From: an uncultured Propionibacteriaceae bacterium
GTDB taxonomy: Bacteria > Actinomycetota > Actinomycetes > Propionibacteriales > Propionibacteriaceae
Assembly: GCA_945875065.1 (NCBI GenBank)
Contig: CAMCJC010000100.1
Location: forward strand, 1 to 8,248
Length of the DNA: 8,248 nt
Direction of reading: 5' to 3'
How positions within the stretch are numbered: the first letter of the stretch is position 1; each line of letters starts with the position of its first letter. The notes beneath the pieces were generated by a model, which saw only the letters and a list, made by a program, of their open reading frames with translations, was not told where the DNA came from and ran no database searches. Positions 1 to 7,001 of the stretch are shown here, in pieces. The translations under genes and the position numbers were made by a program.

Positions 1-2559
1 GATGATAATTCCGTTTCATCGGTCCCTGAAGTGCGCGCCGTCGCCCTGCCTGCCTACGAGGTAGTCAGCTTAACCCCCACTATTTACCTGACCAATGAGG
101 ACGGGACCTACAGCCTCGACTCGAACGGGCGGCGTCAGGAGCTCGCTATCAGCATGCAGGCACTGGCTAACGGTGGCCCTGAGGGGCACGCACAGGTAGA
201 GACCGTGCTCCGTCTCTATCGTGACTGGATCGAGGCTCGAAAGTCCGAGATTGCCGAGCTGCCGACACGTTTCCACAGCGCTGCCCGTCGGCACATGGCG
301 CTCGCGGAGACGGCCCTCGACCGTATGAAGTCGGGCTGGCATCTGGTCCGCTCCGATCGGACGGCCCAGCAGGCCTTCCGTTGGGCGAATGAGGCCATGC
401 TCCTGCAGCAGGTCCGCTCCAACTTCCCGCTTCGTGAGGTCGTGCGAGGCAAAGACGAGGTGCTCCGAGTCCAAGGAGCGCATCCTGAACCGACAATCCC
501 CCCGGGAAGGGGTACTTGGCGACCATTCCAGATAGCCTTCATCCTTGCTACCCTGCCTGAGTTGGTAGACCCTAACCGGAAGACCCGACATTTGGTCGAC
601 TTGATCTTCTTTCCGACCGGCGGAGGCAAGACCGAGGCTTACCTCGGCGCGTGTGCGATCAGCCTGCTTGCGCGCCGTCTGCGCAACCCGGACGACGCGG
701 GTACCGACACTCTGATGCGTTATACGTTGCGGCTGTTGACTGCCCAACAGTTCCTACGCGCTGCCTCGCTGATCTGCGTACTGGAAGCCATCCGCGACGA
801 GCATCCAGAGGTGCTGGGCAGTTCTCCCTTCGGTATCGGGATCTGGCTCGGCGACACATCTACCCCCAACACTTGGAAGAAAGCAGTCGACGTTCTAAAG
901 AAGCTCCGACACGATCCTCACGAGCAGAACCTCTTCCTTCTGCTGCGGTGCCCGTGGTGCGGAGCACAGATGGGCACCAAACGTAAGACCAAAGGTGGCC
1001 AGGACGTCATTGGATACAAGCAAGTCAACAACCGGGTTGTGCTGCGCTGCGTCGACTCTCAGTGTCGTTACGCGCGCCGATGCCTACCCGTGCACGTGGT
1101 CGACGAAGACATCTACGAAGTTCGTCCGTCGATTGTCATCGGAACCGTCGACAAGTTCGCCATGATGGCCTGGCGCCCGGAAGCCCGGAACCTCTTCGGA
1201 CTCGATGAACAGGGCGAGCGGGTGGTCTCACCGCCCTCCCTCATCATCCAGGACGAGCTACACCTCATCTCCGGCCCACTCGGATCGATGGTCGGCCTGT
1301 ACGAAGCCGTAATTGATGAGCTGTGTACTGACCGACAAGGGGAGGAGCCGATTCCACCCAAGATTATCGCCTCGACCGCGACAGCCCGACGCTACGAAGA
1401 ACAGATCAGGGGCCTGTTCGGGCGCGAGGATGTGGCGCTGTTCCCGCCGCACGGGCTGGAGGAAGGACACTCGTTCTTCGCTGAACCTGCCCGGCAGGCG
1501 GATGGTTCGCTGGAGCCGGGACGTCGTTACGTCGGGGTCATGAGTGCATCGCTCGGCTCGATGCAGACCGTCCAGACTCGTGTGGCAGCCGCAACGCTGC
1601 AGGCCGCTGCCAAGCTGCCCGAGGAGGATCGTGATGGCTACTGGACCAACCTGAACTTTCTTAATTCTTTGCGCGAGCTGGGCAACACGGTCTCCCTATT
1701 GCAGTCTGACGTCCCTGACTACTTGACCGGGCTCATCCGGCGCGACGGCATCCGCCCTCGGTGGCCCAGCCGTACGATGGAACTCACGTCCCGCCGCCGC
1801 TCGGATGAGATTCCCAAAGCCATCGAGCAACTCCAAGTGCGTTACGTCCCGGGCTCAGGGGGGCATCAAGCCGTTGATATCTGTCTCGCCTCGAACATTA
1901 TCGAGGTCGGAGTAGACATTGACCGTCTCGGTCTGATGACCATCGTCGGGCAGCCCAAGACGACAGCGCAGTACATCCAGGTCTCGGGTCGCGTCGGCCG
2001 TCGCCCCAACGTCAGCCCCGGGCTGGTGATCACGATCTATGGCGCAGCAAAACCTCGTGACCGCAGCCACTATGAACGCTTCCAGACCTATCACCAGCAG
2101 CTGTACGCTCAGGTCGAACCGACCTCCGTGACCCCGTTCGCCACGCCGGTTCTGCGTCGGGCGCTACACGCGGCGGCAGTGGCTTACATCAGGCAGTCGG
2201 TCCCGACAGACCTAGCACCGTACCCGTTCCCCGCCGACGCGTATGACGAAGCGGTCCGGCTCCTCCTTGAGCGTGCGCGTATCGTGGATGCCGACGAGCA
2301 GCCGACGCTGGAACAAATGGCACTCAAGCGGGCGCGGCAGTGGAACGGTTGGGAACGCACCAGCTGGGACGCTAACCCCGCGCCTTGGGGGGATCCGAAG
2401 CAGGGTCTCATGCGCTTCGCGGGAACCCTTCCTGACCTAGACAGCAAAGCCACGATCTGGGATGTGCCCACTAGCATGCGCAACGTCGACGCCGAGTGCC
2501 GACTCGCGATCACGCTGGCCTATGCCCACGCTGATGCTGATGTAGAGGATGAATCATGA
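1..2559 (+). CDS. drmA: DrmA-type superfamily 2 helicase of a DISARM-like defence system (5' end outside window)
   Basis: Probable ATP-dependent helicase/translocase that, with DrmB, forms the core of the DISARM anti-phage system. The frame is open from base 1. The first in-window start is a GTG at 31, which would give 842 aa; DrmA proteins are usually well over 1,000 aa, so I treat this as 5'-truncated by the window edge. Numbering from the GTG at 31: Walker A PTGGGKT at 195-201; an inserted zinc-ribbon-like cluster with CPWC at 307-310 and further Cys at 340, 345 and 351; a DELH box at 408-411; STAT (motif III) at 448-451; motif V SNIIEVGVDID from 621; motif VI QVSGRVGRR at 650-658. All catalytic motifs look intact. 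The stop overlaps the drmB start (ATGA), so translation is probably coupled. Family identification rests on the motif pattern plus the adjacent DUF1998 gene. A different DUF1998-linked helicase is the main alternative. Confidence 0.88.
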   Translation, partial: DDNSVSSVPEVRAVALPAYEVVSLTPTIYLTNEDGTYSLDSNGRRQELAISMQALANGGPEGHAQVETVLRLYRDWIEARKSEIAELPTRFHSAARRHMALAETALDRMKSGWHLVRSDRTAQQAFRWANEAMLLQQVRSNFPLREVVRGKDEVLRVQGAHPEPTIPPGRGTWRPFQIAFILATLPELVDPNRKTRHLVDLIFFPTGGGKTEAYLGACAISLLARRLRNPDDAGTDTLMRYTLRLLTAQQFLRAASLICVLEAIRDEHPEVLGSSPFGIGIWLGDTSTPNTWKKAVDVLKKLRHDPHEQNLFLLLRCPWCGAQMGTKRKTKGGQDVIGYKQVNNRVVLRCVDSQCRYARRCLPVHVVDEDIYEVRPSIVIGTVDKFAMMAWRPEARNLFGLDEQGERVVSPPSLIIQDELHLISGPLGSMVGLYEAVIDELCTDRQGEEPIPPKIIASTATARRYEEQIRGLFGREDVALFPPHGLEEGHSFFAEPARQADGSLEPGRRYVGVMSASLGSMQTVQTRVAAATLQAAAKLPEEDRDGYWTNLNFLNSLRELGNTVSLLQSDVPDYLTGLIRRDGIRPRWPSRTMELTSRRRSDEIPKAIEQLQVRYVPGSGGHQAVDICLASNIIEVGVDIDRLGLMTIVGQPKTTAQYIQVSGRVGRRPNVSPGLVITIYGAAKPRDRSHYERFQTYHQQLYAQVEPTSVTPFATPVLRRALHAAAVAYIRQSVPTDLAPYPFPADAYDEAVRLLLERARIVDADEQPTLEQMALKRARQWNGWERTSWDANPAPWGDPKQGLMRFAGTLPDLDSKATIWDVPTSMRNVDAECRLAITLAYAHADADVEDES
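2544..2549 (+). promoter_or_regulatory. Ribosome binding site of drmB inside drmA
   Basis: AGAGGA lies six bases before the drmB ATG, within the last codons of drmA. It fixes the drmB start at 2556 and fits coupled translation across the ATGA overlap. Confidence 0.6.
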
Positions 2560-4463
2560 GCACTGGAGCGATGAGGCGGGGCCAACTCGTTACTCCATTT
2601 GGCGTTGGCGCCATGAGCATCCTTGTTGATGGAACCTCAGTCATTACTGCGGGGCTGGATCACTGGTACGAGCCAGACGACGCCAGCAGCCTGGCACTTG
2701 AGGAGTATCAGGAACACGACTGGCGCCTCGAAGCACGCCTGGGGGTCTCAGAGTTCCGCCTCCCTCCCGACTACCGCTACCGGGGACAAGGCAAAGACAA
2801 CCGTAACGTCAAACTCACCGTGCCCGTGCTGCGTTTCCCGCGTTGGTGCTTCTGCATGTTCTGCAAACGTCTAGAACGCTCCACGCTCACCATGCAGCAG
2901 GCGGTGGTCTGCCAGGACAAGGCGCACGGAGGGAAGTACAAGCCTCGCATGTCGCAGGTGCCATTCGTGGCGGTCTGCGTCGCTGGGCATCTTGACGACT
3001 TTCCGTTTGACAAGTGGGTTCACCGTTCCCATGACCCGTCTTGCAACGGTACGCTGCGGCTCAAGTCTGTTGGTGGCGGCGGCCTAGAGGGTCAGCGCGT
3101 CGTGTGCGATGGTTGTCAGAAGTGGCGTGACCTGCGTGGTATCACAGAGGCGCGCTTTGTCCGAGGGGAAGAGCATACGAACCTCAGCGACCAACTTTCT
3201 TCACCCAACGACCCCTATCTCTGCACCGGGGCACGCCCTTGGCTTGGCGAACTCGAAGGAGCGTGTGAGCGGCCCATGCGTGGTGCTCTACGTGCTGCGG
3301 GCAATGTCTACTTCCCGAAGGTCGAGTCCTCTATCTACCTGCCCCGTAAGGAGGGTGCAGTCAGTGCTGAGATGCACGAGCTGATGCGTCACCCCGCAGT
3401 GGATGCGACCATGCGCCTTCTTGGCACGTTGGTCGGGGGGAGTCTTGAGGCTGGGGCGCTGCGTGGTCACCTCCGGCGGAGTCTACCGCCGGAGCTTTTC
3501 GGCCTAATCTCAGACGATGAGCTGATTGCCGGCTACCGCGACCTCCTTGGCACCGGGGAAGTGGAGCCGTCGCGAGGCGATGACTCTAATGCTGAGCTCC
3601 TTACCGGCGACGACGAGTGGCGCTACCCAGAGTTCCACCAAATCCGGGAGACGCCTAAGGACGACTACCTAACAGCCACAAACCCTGGCATCCACTCCAC
3701 TCTAGACTCGTATCTCGAGCGAGTGCGCTCGGTCGATGTGCTCCGCGAGACCAGGGCGCTTCGAGGTTTCACCCGAGTCCGGGACGGAGTCCTGAAGCTC
3801 AGCGAGGGAAAGGCTCTATTACGCAGAGAGTCGCTGCTCCCCGACCAGGACTGGTTGCCCGCCTACGTCGTGAAGGGGGAGGGTATTTACCTTGAGCTCG
3901 CCCCGGCGCGGTTGGCCGCTTGGGAATCCCGTGCTGAGGTCCAAGCGCGAGCTCAGAAGATCACCGACCGCTACGGGCAAGTGGCCGCCACACGGGGTCT
4001 TCCGGAACGCACACTCACGCCGCGCTTCGTGCTGTTGCACACACTGGGGCACCGGCTGATCAACGAACTGGTTTTCGCCTGCGGGTACAGTTCCGCTTCG
4101 CTGCGTGAGCGGCTTTACGTATCGACCGCTTCCGATCGCGAGATGGCCGGGCTTCTGATCTACACCGCCGCAGGTGACTCTGAGGGCACTATGGGGGGTC
4201 TGGTTCGAATGGCCCGTCCCGACAACCTGCGATCAGTGTTCACATCGGCCCTCGCCGATGCTCGATGGTGCTCGACCGACCCCGTCTGCATGGACGCTGG
4301 GGACAAGGGCCAGGGGCCGGACTCCTGCAACCTGGCTGCCTGCCACGGCTGTGCGCTGCTACCGGAGACCAGTTGCGAGGAGTTTAATCGCTTCCTCGAC
4401 CGAGGATTGGTCGTCGGGACGTTCGCAGACCCGACCTTGGGCTACTTTTCGACGTTCACATGA
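2556..4463 (+). CDS. drmB: DrmB-type DUF1998 protein of a DISARM-like system
   Basis: 635 aa, complete. This is the DUF1998 partner of DrmA; in known DISARM the two form a DNA-binding complex. The N-terminus (RRGQLVTPFGVGAMSILVDG, then AGLDHWY) is typical of DrmB. A cysteine cluster follows at residues 98, 100 and 103 (CFCMFC), with more Cys/His up to about 190, suggesting zinc binding. The DUF1998 region starts near residue 490 (RFVLLHTLGHRLINEL). It ends in a conserved cysteine set: C572 and C578 (CSTDPVC), C591, C596 and C599 (CNLAACHGC) and C607 (PETSCEEFN), a likely structural zinc site. The ATG overlaps the drmA stop by 4 bases. An AGAGGA ribosome binding site at 2544-2549, inside drmA, supports this start and translational coupling. 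No signal peptide or membrane segment is seen. No drmC-like gene follows within this window. Confidence 0.9.
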   Translation: MSTGAMRRGQLVTPFGVGAMSILVDGTSVITAGLDHWYEPDDASSLALEEYQEHDWRLEARLGVSEFRLPPDYRYRGQGKDNRNVKLTVPVLRFPRWCFCMFCKRLERSTLTMQQAVVCQDKAHGGKYKPRMSQVPFVAVCVAGHLDDFPFDKWVHRSHDPSCNGTLRLKSVGGGGLEGQRVVCDGCQKWRDLRGITEARFVRGEEHTNLSDQLSSPNDPYLCTGARPWLGELEGACERPMRGALRAAGNVYFPKVESSIYLPRKEGAVSAEMHELMRHPAVDATMRLLGTLVGGSLEAGALRGHLRRSLPPELFGLISDDELIAGYRDLLGTGEVEPSRGDDSNAELLTGDDEWRYPEFHQIRETPKDDYLTATNPGIHSTLDSYLERVRSVDVLRETRALRGFTRVRDGVLKLSEGKALLRRESLLPDQDWLPAYVVKGEGIYLELAPARLAAWESRAEVQARAQKITDRYGQVAATRGLPERTLTPRFVLLHTLGHRLINELVFACGYSSASLRERLYVSTASDREMAGLLIYTAAGDSEGTMGGLVRMARPDNLRSVFTSALADARWCSTDPVCMDAGDKGQGPDSCNLAACHGCALLPETSCEEFNRFLDRGLVVGTFADPTLGYFSTFT

Positions 4464-4685
4464 GCTAAGACCGAGAGTCAGGGCGGTCCCTCTGGTTGCC
4501 GGGAGGACGTGTGTCGCGCCCCAGGGCCCGTAGTGATGCACGGCACGAGTCCCTGGTGGTCGTGGGGCACTGATCCGCGTGACGGAATCGGGCGGAACCC
4601 AGGCCGATGAGGTGTTCGCCGTCGTCGACTAACTGAGCGTGAGGTCATTAGCGGCCCACCTCGTGAGTGATGCAGCATTCTCGGC
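4464..4685. other. Intergenic gap after drmB, no convincing gene
   Basis: No intact gene or clear terminator is visible. A short plus-strand frame ending at the TAA at 4630-4632 reads protein-like near its end (SGGTQADEVFAVVD). It opens just after a TGA and has only about 28 codons, so it could be the tail of a decayed gene but cannot be assigned. The expected third DISARM core gene, drmC, is absent: no HKD motif of the phospholipase D family appears here. Confidence 0.6.
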
Positions 4686-5233
4686 ATGGAGCTTCAGGAC
4701 CTGCTGCACACCAACCTGAAGGCCTAGCGGGCCGCGCTGTGGCTCAAGCTCGACGGGATGAGCGAGCGCGAAGCCCGTCTGCCGCGCACCTCGACTGGGA
4801 CGAACCTTCTCGGGCTGCTGAAGCACTGTGCCGACATCGAAGCCGGTTACTTCGGGGAGGTGCTCGGCCGCCCGGCTGGGCTGGCGATGCCGTGGGCCGA
4901 GCCGGGCACGCCGTTCGAGGACAATGCCGACTTCTTCGCCACGGCTGACGAGTCGATGGCAGAGATCCTGGAGTTCTGCCAGGCCTGCTTCGACCAAGCC
5001 GACACGGTCGTCGAGGAGCTGCCCATCGACGCCCCAGGTGCGGTCCCGTGGTGGCCGGAGGACTGTCGGGTGGTGCCCCTTGGGCAGATCATCCTGCACG
5101 TCGCAGCAGACGAGGCCCGCCACGCGGGTCACGCCGACATCCTCCGCGTCGTCGACGACAACGCACGGGCTGGTCACGGGAGAGGTAGCAGGCCTACGTC
5201 GCTGAGCTGAAGAGGAACGCGGAGGGACGCTGA
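4686..5233 (+). pseudogene. Broken DinB-like / DUF664 protein gene
   Basis: Remnant of a DUF664 (DinB superfamily) four-helix protein, a family with thiol-dependent and metal-binding members. The true start is probably the ATG at 4686 (MELQDLLHTNLKA), but a TAG at 4725-4727 interrupts the first helix. The same frame then continues clearly as family sequence: RAALWLKLDGMSEREARLP, TNLLGLLKHCADIEAGYFGE, then PWWPEDC and HVAADEARHAGHADILRVV near the C-terminus. After that the open frame drifts into GHGRGSRPTSLS and stops at 5210. The frame one step away reads QAYVAELKRNAEGR and stops at 5231-5233, which looks like the normal family ending; a TAG sits where a Trp is common. The gene therefore has an early nonsense codon plus a late frame change. 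A shorter 150 aa product from the ATG at 4758 could still be made but would lack the first helix and the proper tail. Confidence 0.78.
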
Positions 5234-5487
5234 CCTGCGGCCCAGGACTCGAAGTGCTCCACTAGCGCGGTGCCGGTGCCGTGTCCGGTCGCGGCTGGGT
5301 GACCAGCGATGAGTTGGGACGTGGGTTGGTCGTCCTCAATGGGGAGGAGGTGGTCGGCTGCGAAGCCGACGACAGAGCACCTCGGCGTCGCGGGCTGGGA
5401 ATGGAGATCCAGAGGGCGGAGCTGTATCCCTAGCGTTTCAGCCTATTGGCCACGGCGCACGGAGACCTGGGCTCGACGGACTGTCAT
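5194..5487 (-). pseudogene. Remnant of a GNAT-family N-acetyltransferase gene
   Basis: A minus-strand frame of 98 codons including stops. It begins MTVRRAQVSVRRGQ and meets a TAG at 5445-5443. It then continues in the same frame with recognisable GNAT sequence: CSVVGFAADHLLPIEDDQPT (central strands), then GHGTGTALVEHFESWAAGQ, matching the acetyl-CoA-binding motif A (G-x-G-x-G/A) and the following helix. It ends at a TAG at 5196-5194 right after FLFSSAT, well short of the usual roughly 140-170 residues. Motif A has lost its usual leading Arg/Gln (ATGHGTG). The internal stop, short length and missing C-terminal strands indicate a decayed gene. Its ATG overlaps the stop of the upstream abi gene (ATGA), so both may once have been one operon. 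The last bases overlap, antisense, the possible DinB tail. Confidence 0.6.
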
Positions 5488-6440
5488 GAGGACTTGCTGG
5501 AGGAATGGACGCTCGTGATTCCGTGCCGGTAGATGGGGTCCTCGCTGGTCAACGCGTCCACTCGATCCGCGAACGACCGCCGCTGGTCCTTGGGGAGAAA
5601 AGTGGCGAGGTTCATGAAGGCCCAATGCATCGACTTGGGATGCACGCCCCGGAGCCGCTTCTCGAAGAAGCGGGGCTTCTTGGCACTGTCTGAGGTGGGC
5701 CGCATCCAAAGGCGGGCGTGGTGGGCGACCGAGTTGCGCAGATACGCCAGAGACTTTACCTGCGTCTCGAAGACCTGAGCGCCGACGTCAAGGTCCTTGG
5801 CGACGGCCTTCCAGACTGGGGAGGAGGAGTCAGTGTCGCAGTTCATGATGAACTGACCGAGCAGACCGAGACTAAAACTGTCCACGACCGCCCACAGGGG
5901 GAGGTCGGCGGCGAGCTTAAGGCAGTCCGAGCGGCATTGCACCTCGTAGCGGCGCGGCTTGCTGATGCCCCTTAGTTGCGCTGCCTGCTGCAAGCACTCG
6001 TTCACGTAGGGCTCGTCGTGCCGGTAGATGTGTACCAGGAGGCTTTCGACCATCCGGTCTTGGCTGGTCGTCGGATCGGTTGCTCGGTACGGGGTGGGCT
6101 GGAGGAACGAGTTGGATGGGTCAAACTTGGTGCAGTACTTCTCCACCGCTGCCGAACGCAGTCGCAACTCGGCGCTTCTCAGCCCCTCGTGGACCAAAGC
6201 AGAGACGCGTGTGTCGAGATCGATGACGCGGAACACGTCGTCCGGGTGCTTCCGGTCCACCTGGATCTGCCGGCGCCCGACCAACGCGCGGTAGTTGCGG
6301 GCGTAGCCGAGGAAGTAGTGGAAGTTGGTCTCGGCCAGTCGCGCCCGGTGAGTGTCGTCTACGCTCCCGTGAGCGAAGTACTCCCGGTCGTACAGGTACT
6401 GCACACGCTCCTCGACCGTCAGGAAGGGAGGGGCTGACAT
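5484..6440 (-). CDS. Abi_2 / AbiF-like abortive infection protein, HEPN ribonuclease
   Basis: 318 aa, complete. Resembles the Abi_2 family (AbiD/AbiF), phage-defence proteins with a HEPN RNase fold that are thought to cut RNA and stop growth of infected cells. The N-terminus carries the family pattern NFHYFLGYARNYRA (residues 39-52; the family typically has an INYYRLxGY-like motif). A helix-rich stretch with LDTRVSALVHEGLRSAELRL follows (75-94), then LPLWAVVDSFSLGLLGQF (180-197). The signature LRNSVAHHARLW spans 234-245, with R235 and H240 forming the RX4H HEPN catalytic motif. Catalytic residues are present and the frame is intact, so it is probably active. The ATG is preceded by AAGG at 6452-6449, eight bases away. 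No protein antitoxin gene is adjacent; the upstream leader is structured (see 6466-6511). Base composition looks less GC-rich than rclA, consistent with transfer. No membrane segment is seen. Confidence 0.83.
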   Translation of the reverse strand: MSAPPFLTVEERVQYLYDREYFAHGSVDDTHRARLAETNFHYFLGYARNYRALVGRRQIQVDRKHPDDVFRVIDLDTRVSALVHEGLRSAELRLRSAAVEKYCTKFDPSNSFLQPTPYRATDPTTSQDRMVESLLVHIYRHDEPYVNECLQQAAQLRGISKPRRYEVQCRSDCLKLAADLPLWAVVDSFSLGLLGQFIMNCDTDSSSPVWKAVAKDLDVGAQVFETQVKSLAYLRNSVAHHARLWMRPTSDSAKKPRFFEKRLRGVHPKSMHWAFMNLATFLPKDQRRSFADRVDALTSEDPIYRHGITSVHSSSKSS

Positions 6441-6465
6441 GACAAGTACCTTAGGAAGAAGAGGG

Positions 6466-6511
6466 CCCCCGCAGTGCGCGTCATCACCGGAGGCGAGAGA
6501 GGCGGCGGGGG
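6466..6511 (-). repeat. GC-rich inverted repeat (hairpin) in the abi leader
   Basis: CCCCCGC at 6466-6472 is perfectly complementary to GCGGGGG at 6505-6511, with a 32-base loop. On the minus-strand transcript it would form a 7-bp all-GC stem ending about 25 bases before the abi ATG. It is followed by a C/T-rich run and then the AAGG ribosome binding site. It could be part of a regulatory or antitoxin RNA, or an attenuator. There is no T-tract, so a classical terminator is unlikely. Confidence 0.45.
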
Positions 6512-6525
6512 GACTATTGGGTTCA

Positions 6526-6557
6526 AATATAGCAACGATGAGTCAAGCCCTGTCCAA
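6526..6557 (-). promoter_or_regulatory. Possible weak promoter for abi
   Basis: On the minus strand, TATATT (6531-6526) resembles a -10 box and TTGGAC (6557-6552) a -35 box, but the 20-base spacing is longer than ideal. A TTGACT (6546-6541) lies too close to that -10 (9 bases) to pair with it. This is the only AT-rich island upstream of the gene. Confidence 0.22.
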
Positions 6558-6609
6558 TCTGTGCGCCCGCAGCGGAACGTGTCGCATGACCCTAGTGCGC
6601 TGACCGTCA

Positions 6610-6769
6610 GCTTCATGGGTAAGCGTGGCGTAGAGACGTCACCACCGAAGCCGTAGGTCCTGATCTCGCTGGCGGGCTTCTTCTTGGGCGGGAGGCCAAG
6701 GGCCTCTCGGGCTTCATCGCGGGGTTTGCGCCGCAGCTGATGGGGATTGGGGAGGTCGCGAACCTGGTC
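6610..6769 (-). pseudogene. Unidentified protein-coding scar next to the transposase fragment
   Basis: A minus-strand frame, shifted relative to the transposase frame, reads as plausible protein: DQVRDLPNPHQLRRKPRDEA, then REALGLPPKKKPASEI, then RTYGFGG. It has no start of its own and runs on without a stop towards the abi start in a different frame. I do not recognise the family. It may be the frame-shifted tail of the same transposase or the end of another gene joined by a deletion. Only the protein-like composition (charged, basic, low in rare residues) supports it. Confidence 0.3.
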
Positions 6770-6954
6770 GGCCGGAACGGGCCACGGTTGTCAGTGACGA
6801 GCGTGATCGGCACGACTTCCCCGGCGTCGGTCCAGCGGTCCAGCCCGTAGGGCAGCAATGCGGTCGCCTCCTGCAATGCCATTTCGACCACGACGGCGAA
6901 GGTGCGGAGCCAAGACCTCGCATTCGTCCCGGTGACGACCAGCCGTTCGTCACC
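6757..6954 (-). pseudogene. Fragment of an integrase-core (rve/DDE) transposase, IS3/IS481-like
   Basis: A minus-strand frame just after a TGA at 6957-6955 reads VVTGTNARSWLRTFAVVVEM, then ALQEATALLPYGLDRWTD, then ITLVTDNRGPFRPTRFA. The VTDNxGPFxSxRFA pattern marks the second catalytic Asp of rve-type transposases; the usual VTDNGGPF has G changed to R here. About 66 codons remain of an enzyme that normally has roughly 300 or more. The first Asp and the final Glu regions are missing, and the frame becomes non-family after RFA near 6757. It is a dead insertion sequence scrap. No terminal inverted repeats or target duplications are visible, and the exact IS family cannot be fixed. Confidence 0.62.
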
Positions 6955-6962
6955 TCATGGGG

Positions 6963-6983
6963 CCCGCGGACGCCGAGCGCGGG
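6963..6983 (-). terminator. GC hairpin after rclA, possible terminator
   Basis: CCCGCG (6963-6968) and CGCGGG (6978-6983) form a 6-bp stem with a 9-base loop, starting about 19 bases after the rclA stop on the minus strand. There is no T-run, so it would have to be a GC-hairpin type terminator, as is common in actinomycetes. Confidence 0.33.
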
Positions 6984-7001
6984 TACCGCCCATCGACGGG
7001 A

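Larger units (their letters stand above)
6441..6612 (-). other. Leader / upstream region of the abi gene, candidate non-coding RNA
   Basis: About 170 bases with no identified gene directly before the HEPN gene. It contains a strong inverted repeat (6466-6472 with 6505-6511), an AT-rich spot (6526-6531) that could be a -10 box, and a pyrimidine-rich run before the ribosome binding site. AbiF-type genes in other bacteria are known to have a conserved structured RNA upstream. I infer, from position and foldability only, that this stretch could hold such an RNA. I cannot match it to the known motif by eye. The unassigned reading frame described at 6610-6769 also continues through this stretch without a stop, so a coding origin is not excluded. 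Confidence 0.3.

Noticed and set aside
4629..5177. 182 aa minus-strand open frame opposite the DinB remnant
   Set aside because: It is a mirror frame of the DUF664 sequence in GC-rich DNA. Its translation shows no family pattern, while the plus strand clearly does.
5976..6437. 153 aa plus-strand open frame opposite abi, a possible antisense antitoxin
   Set aside because: It mirrors the abi codons, ends just before the abi start and has no recognisable domain; Val/Leu-rich composition fits an antisense shadow.
6515..6535. GGGTTCAAAT looks like a tRNA T-loop, possibly a tRNA or phage attachment site remnant
   Set aside because: The flanking bases do not form the T-stem, and no acceptor stem or anticodon arm can be built around it.
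6470..6605. Three copies of GTGCGC in the abi leader (near 6475, 6561 and 6595), possible direct repeats or operator sites
   Set aside because: The match is only six bases, spacing is irregular and flanks differ; expected by chance in this GC-rich DNA.
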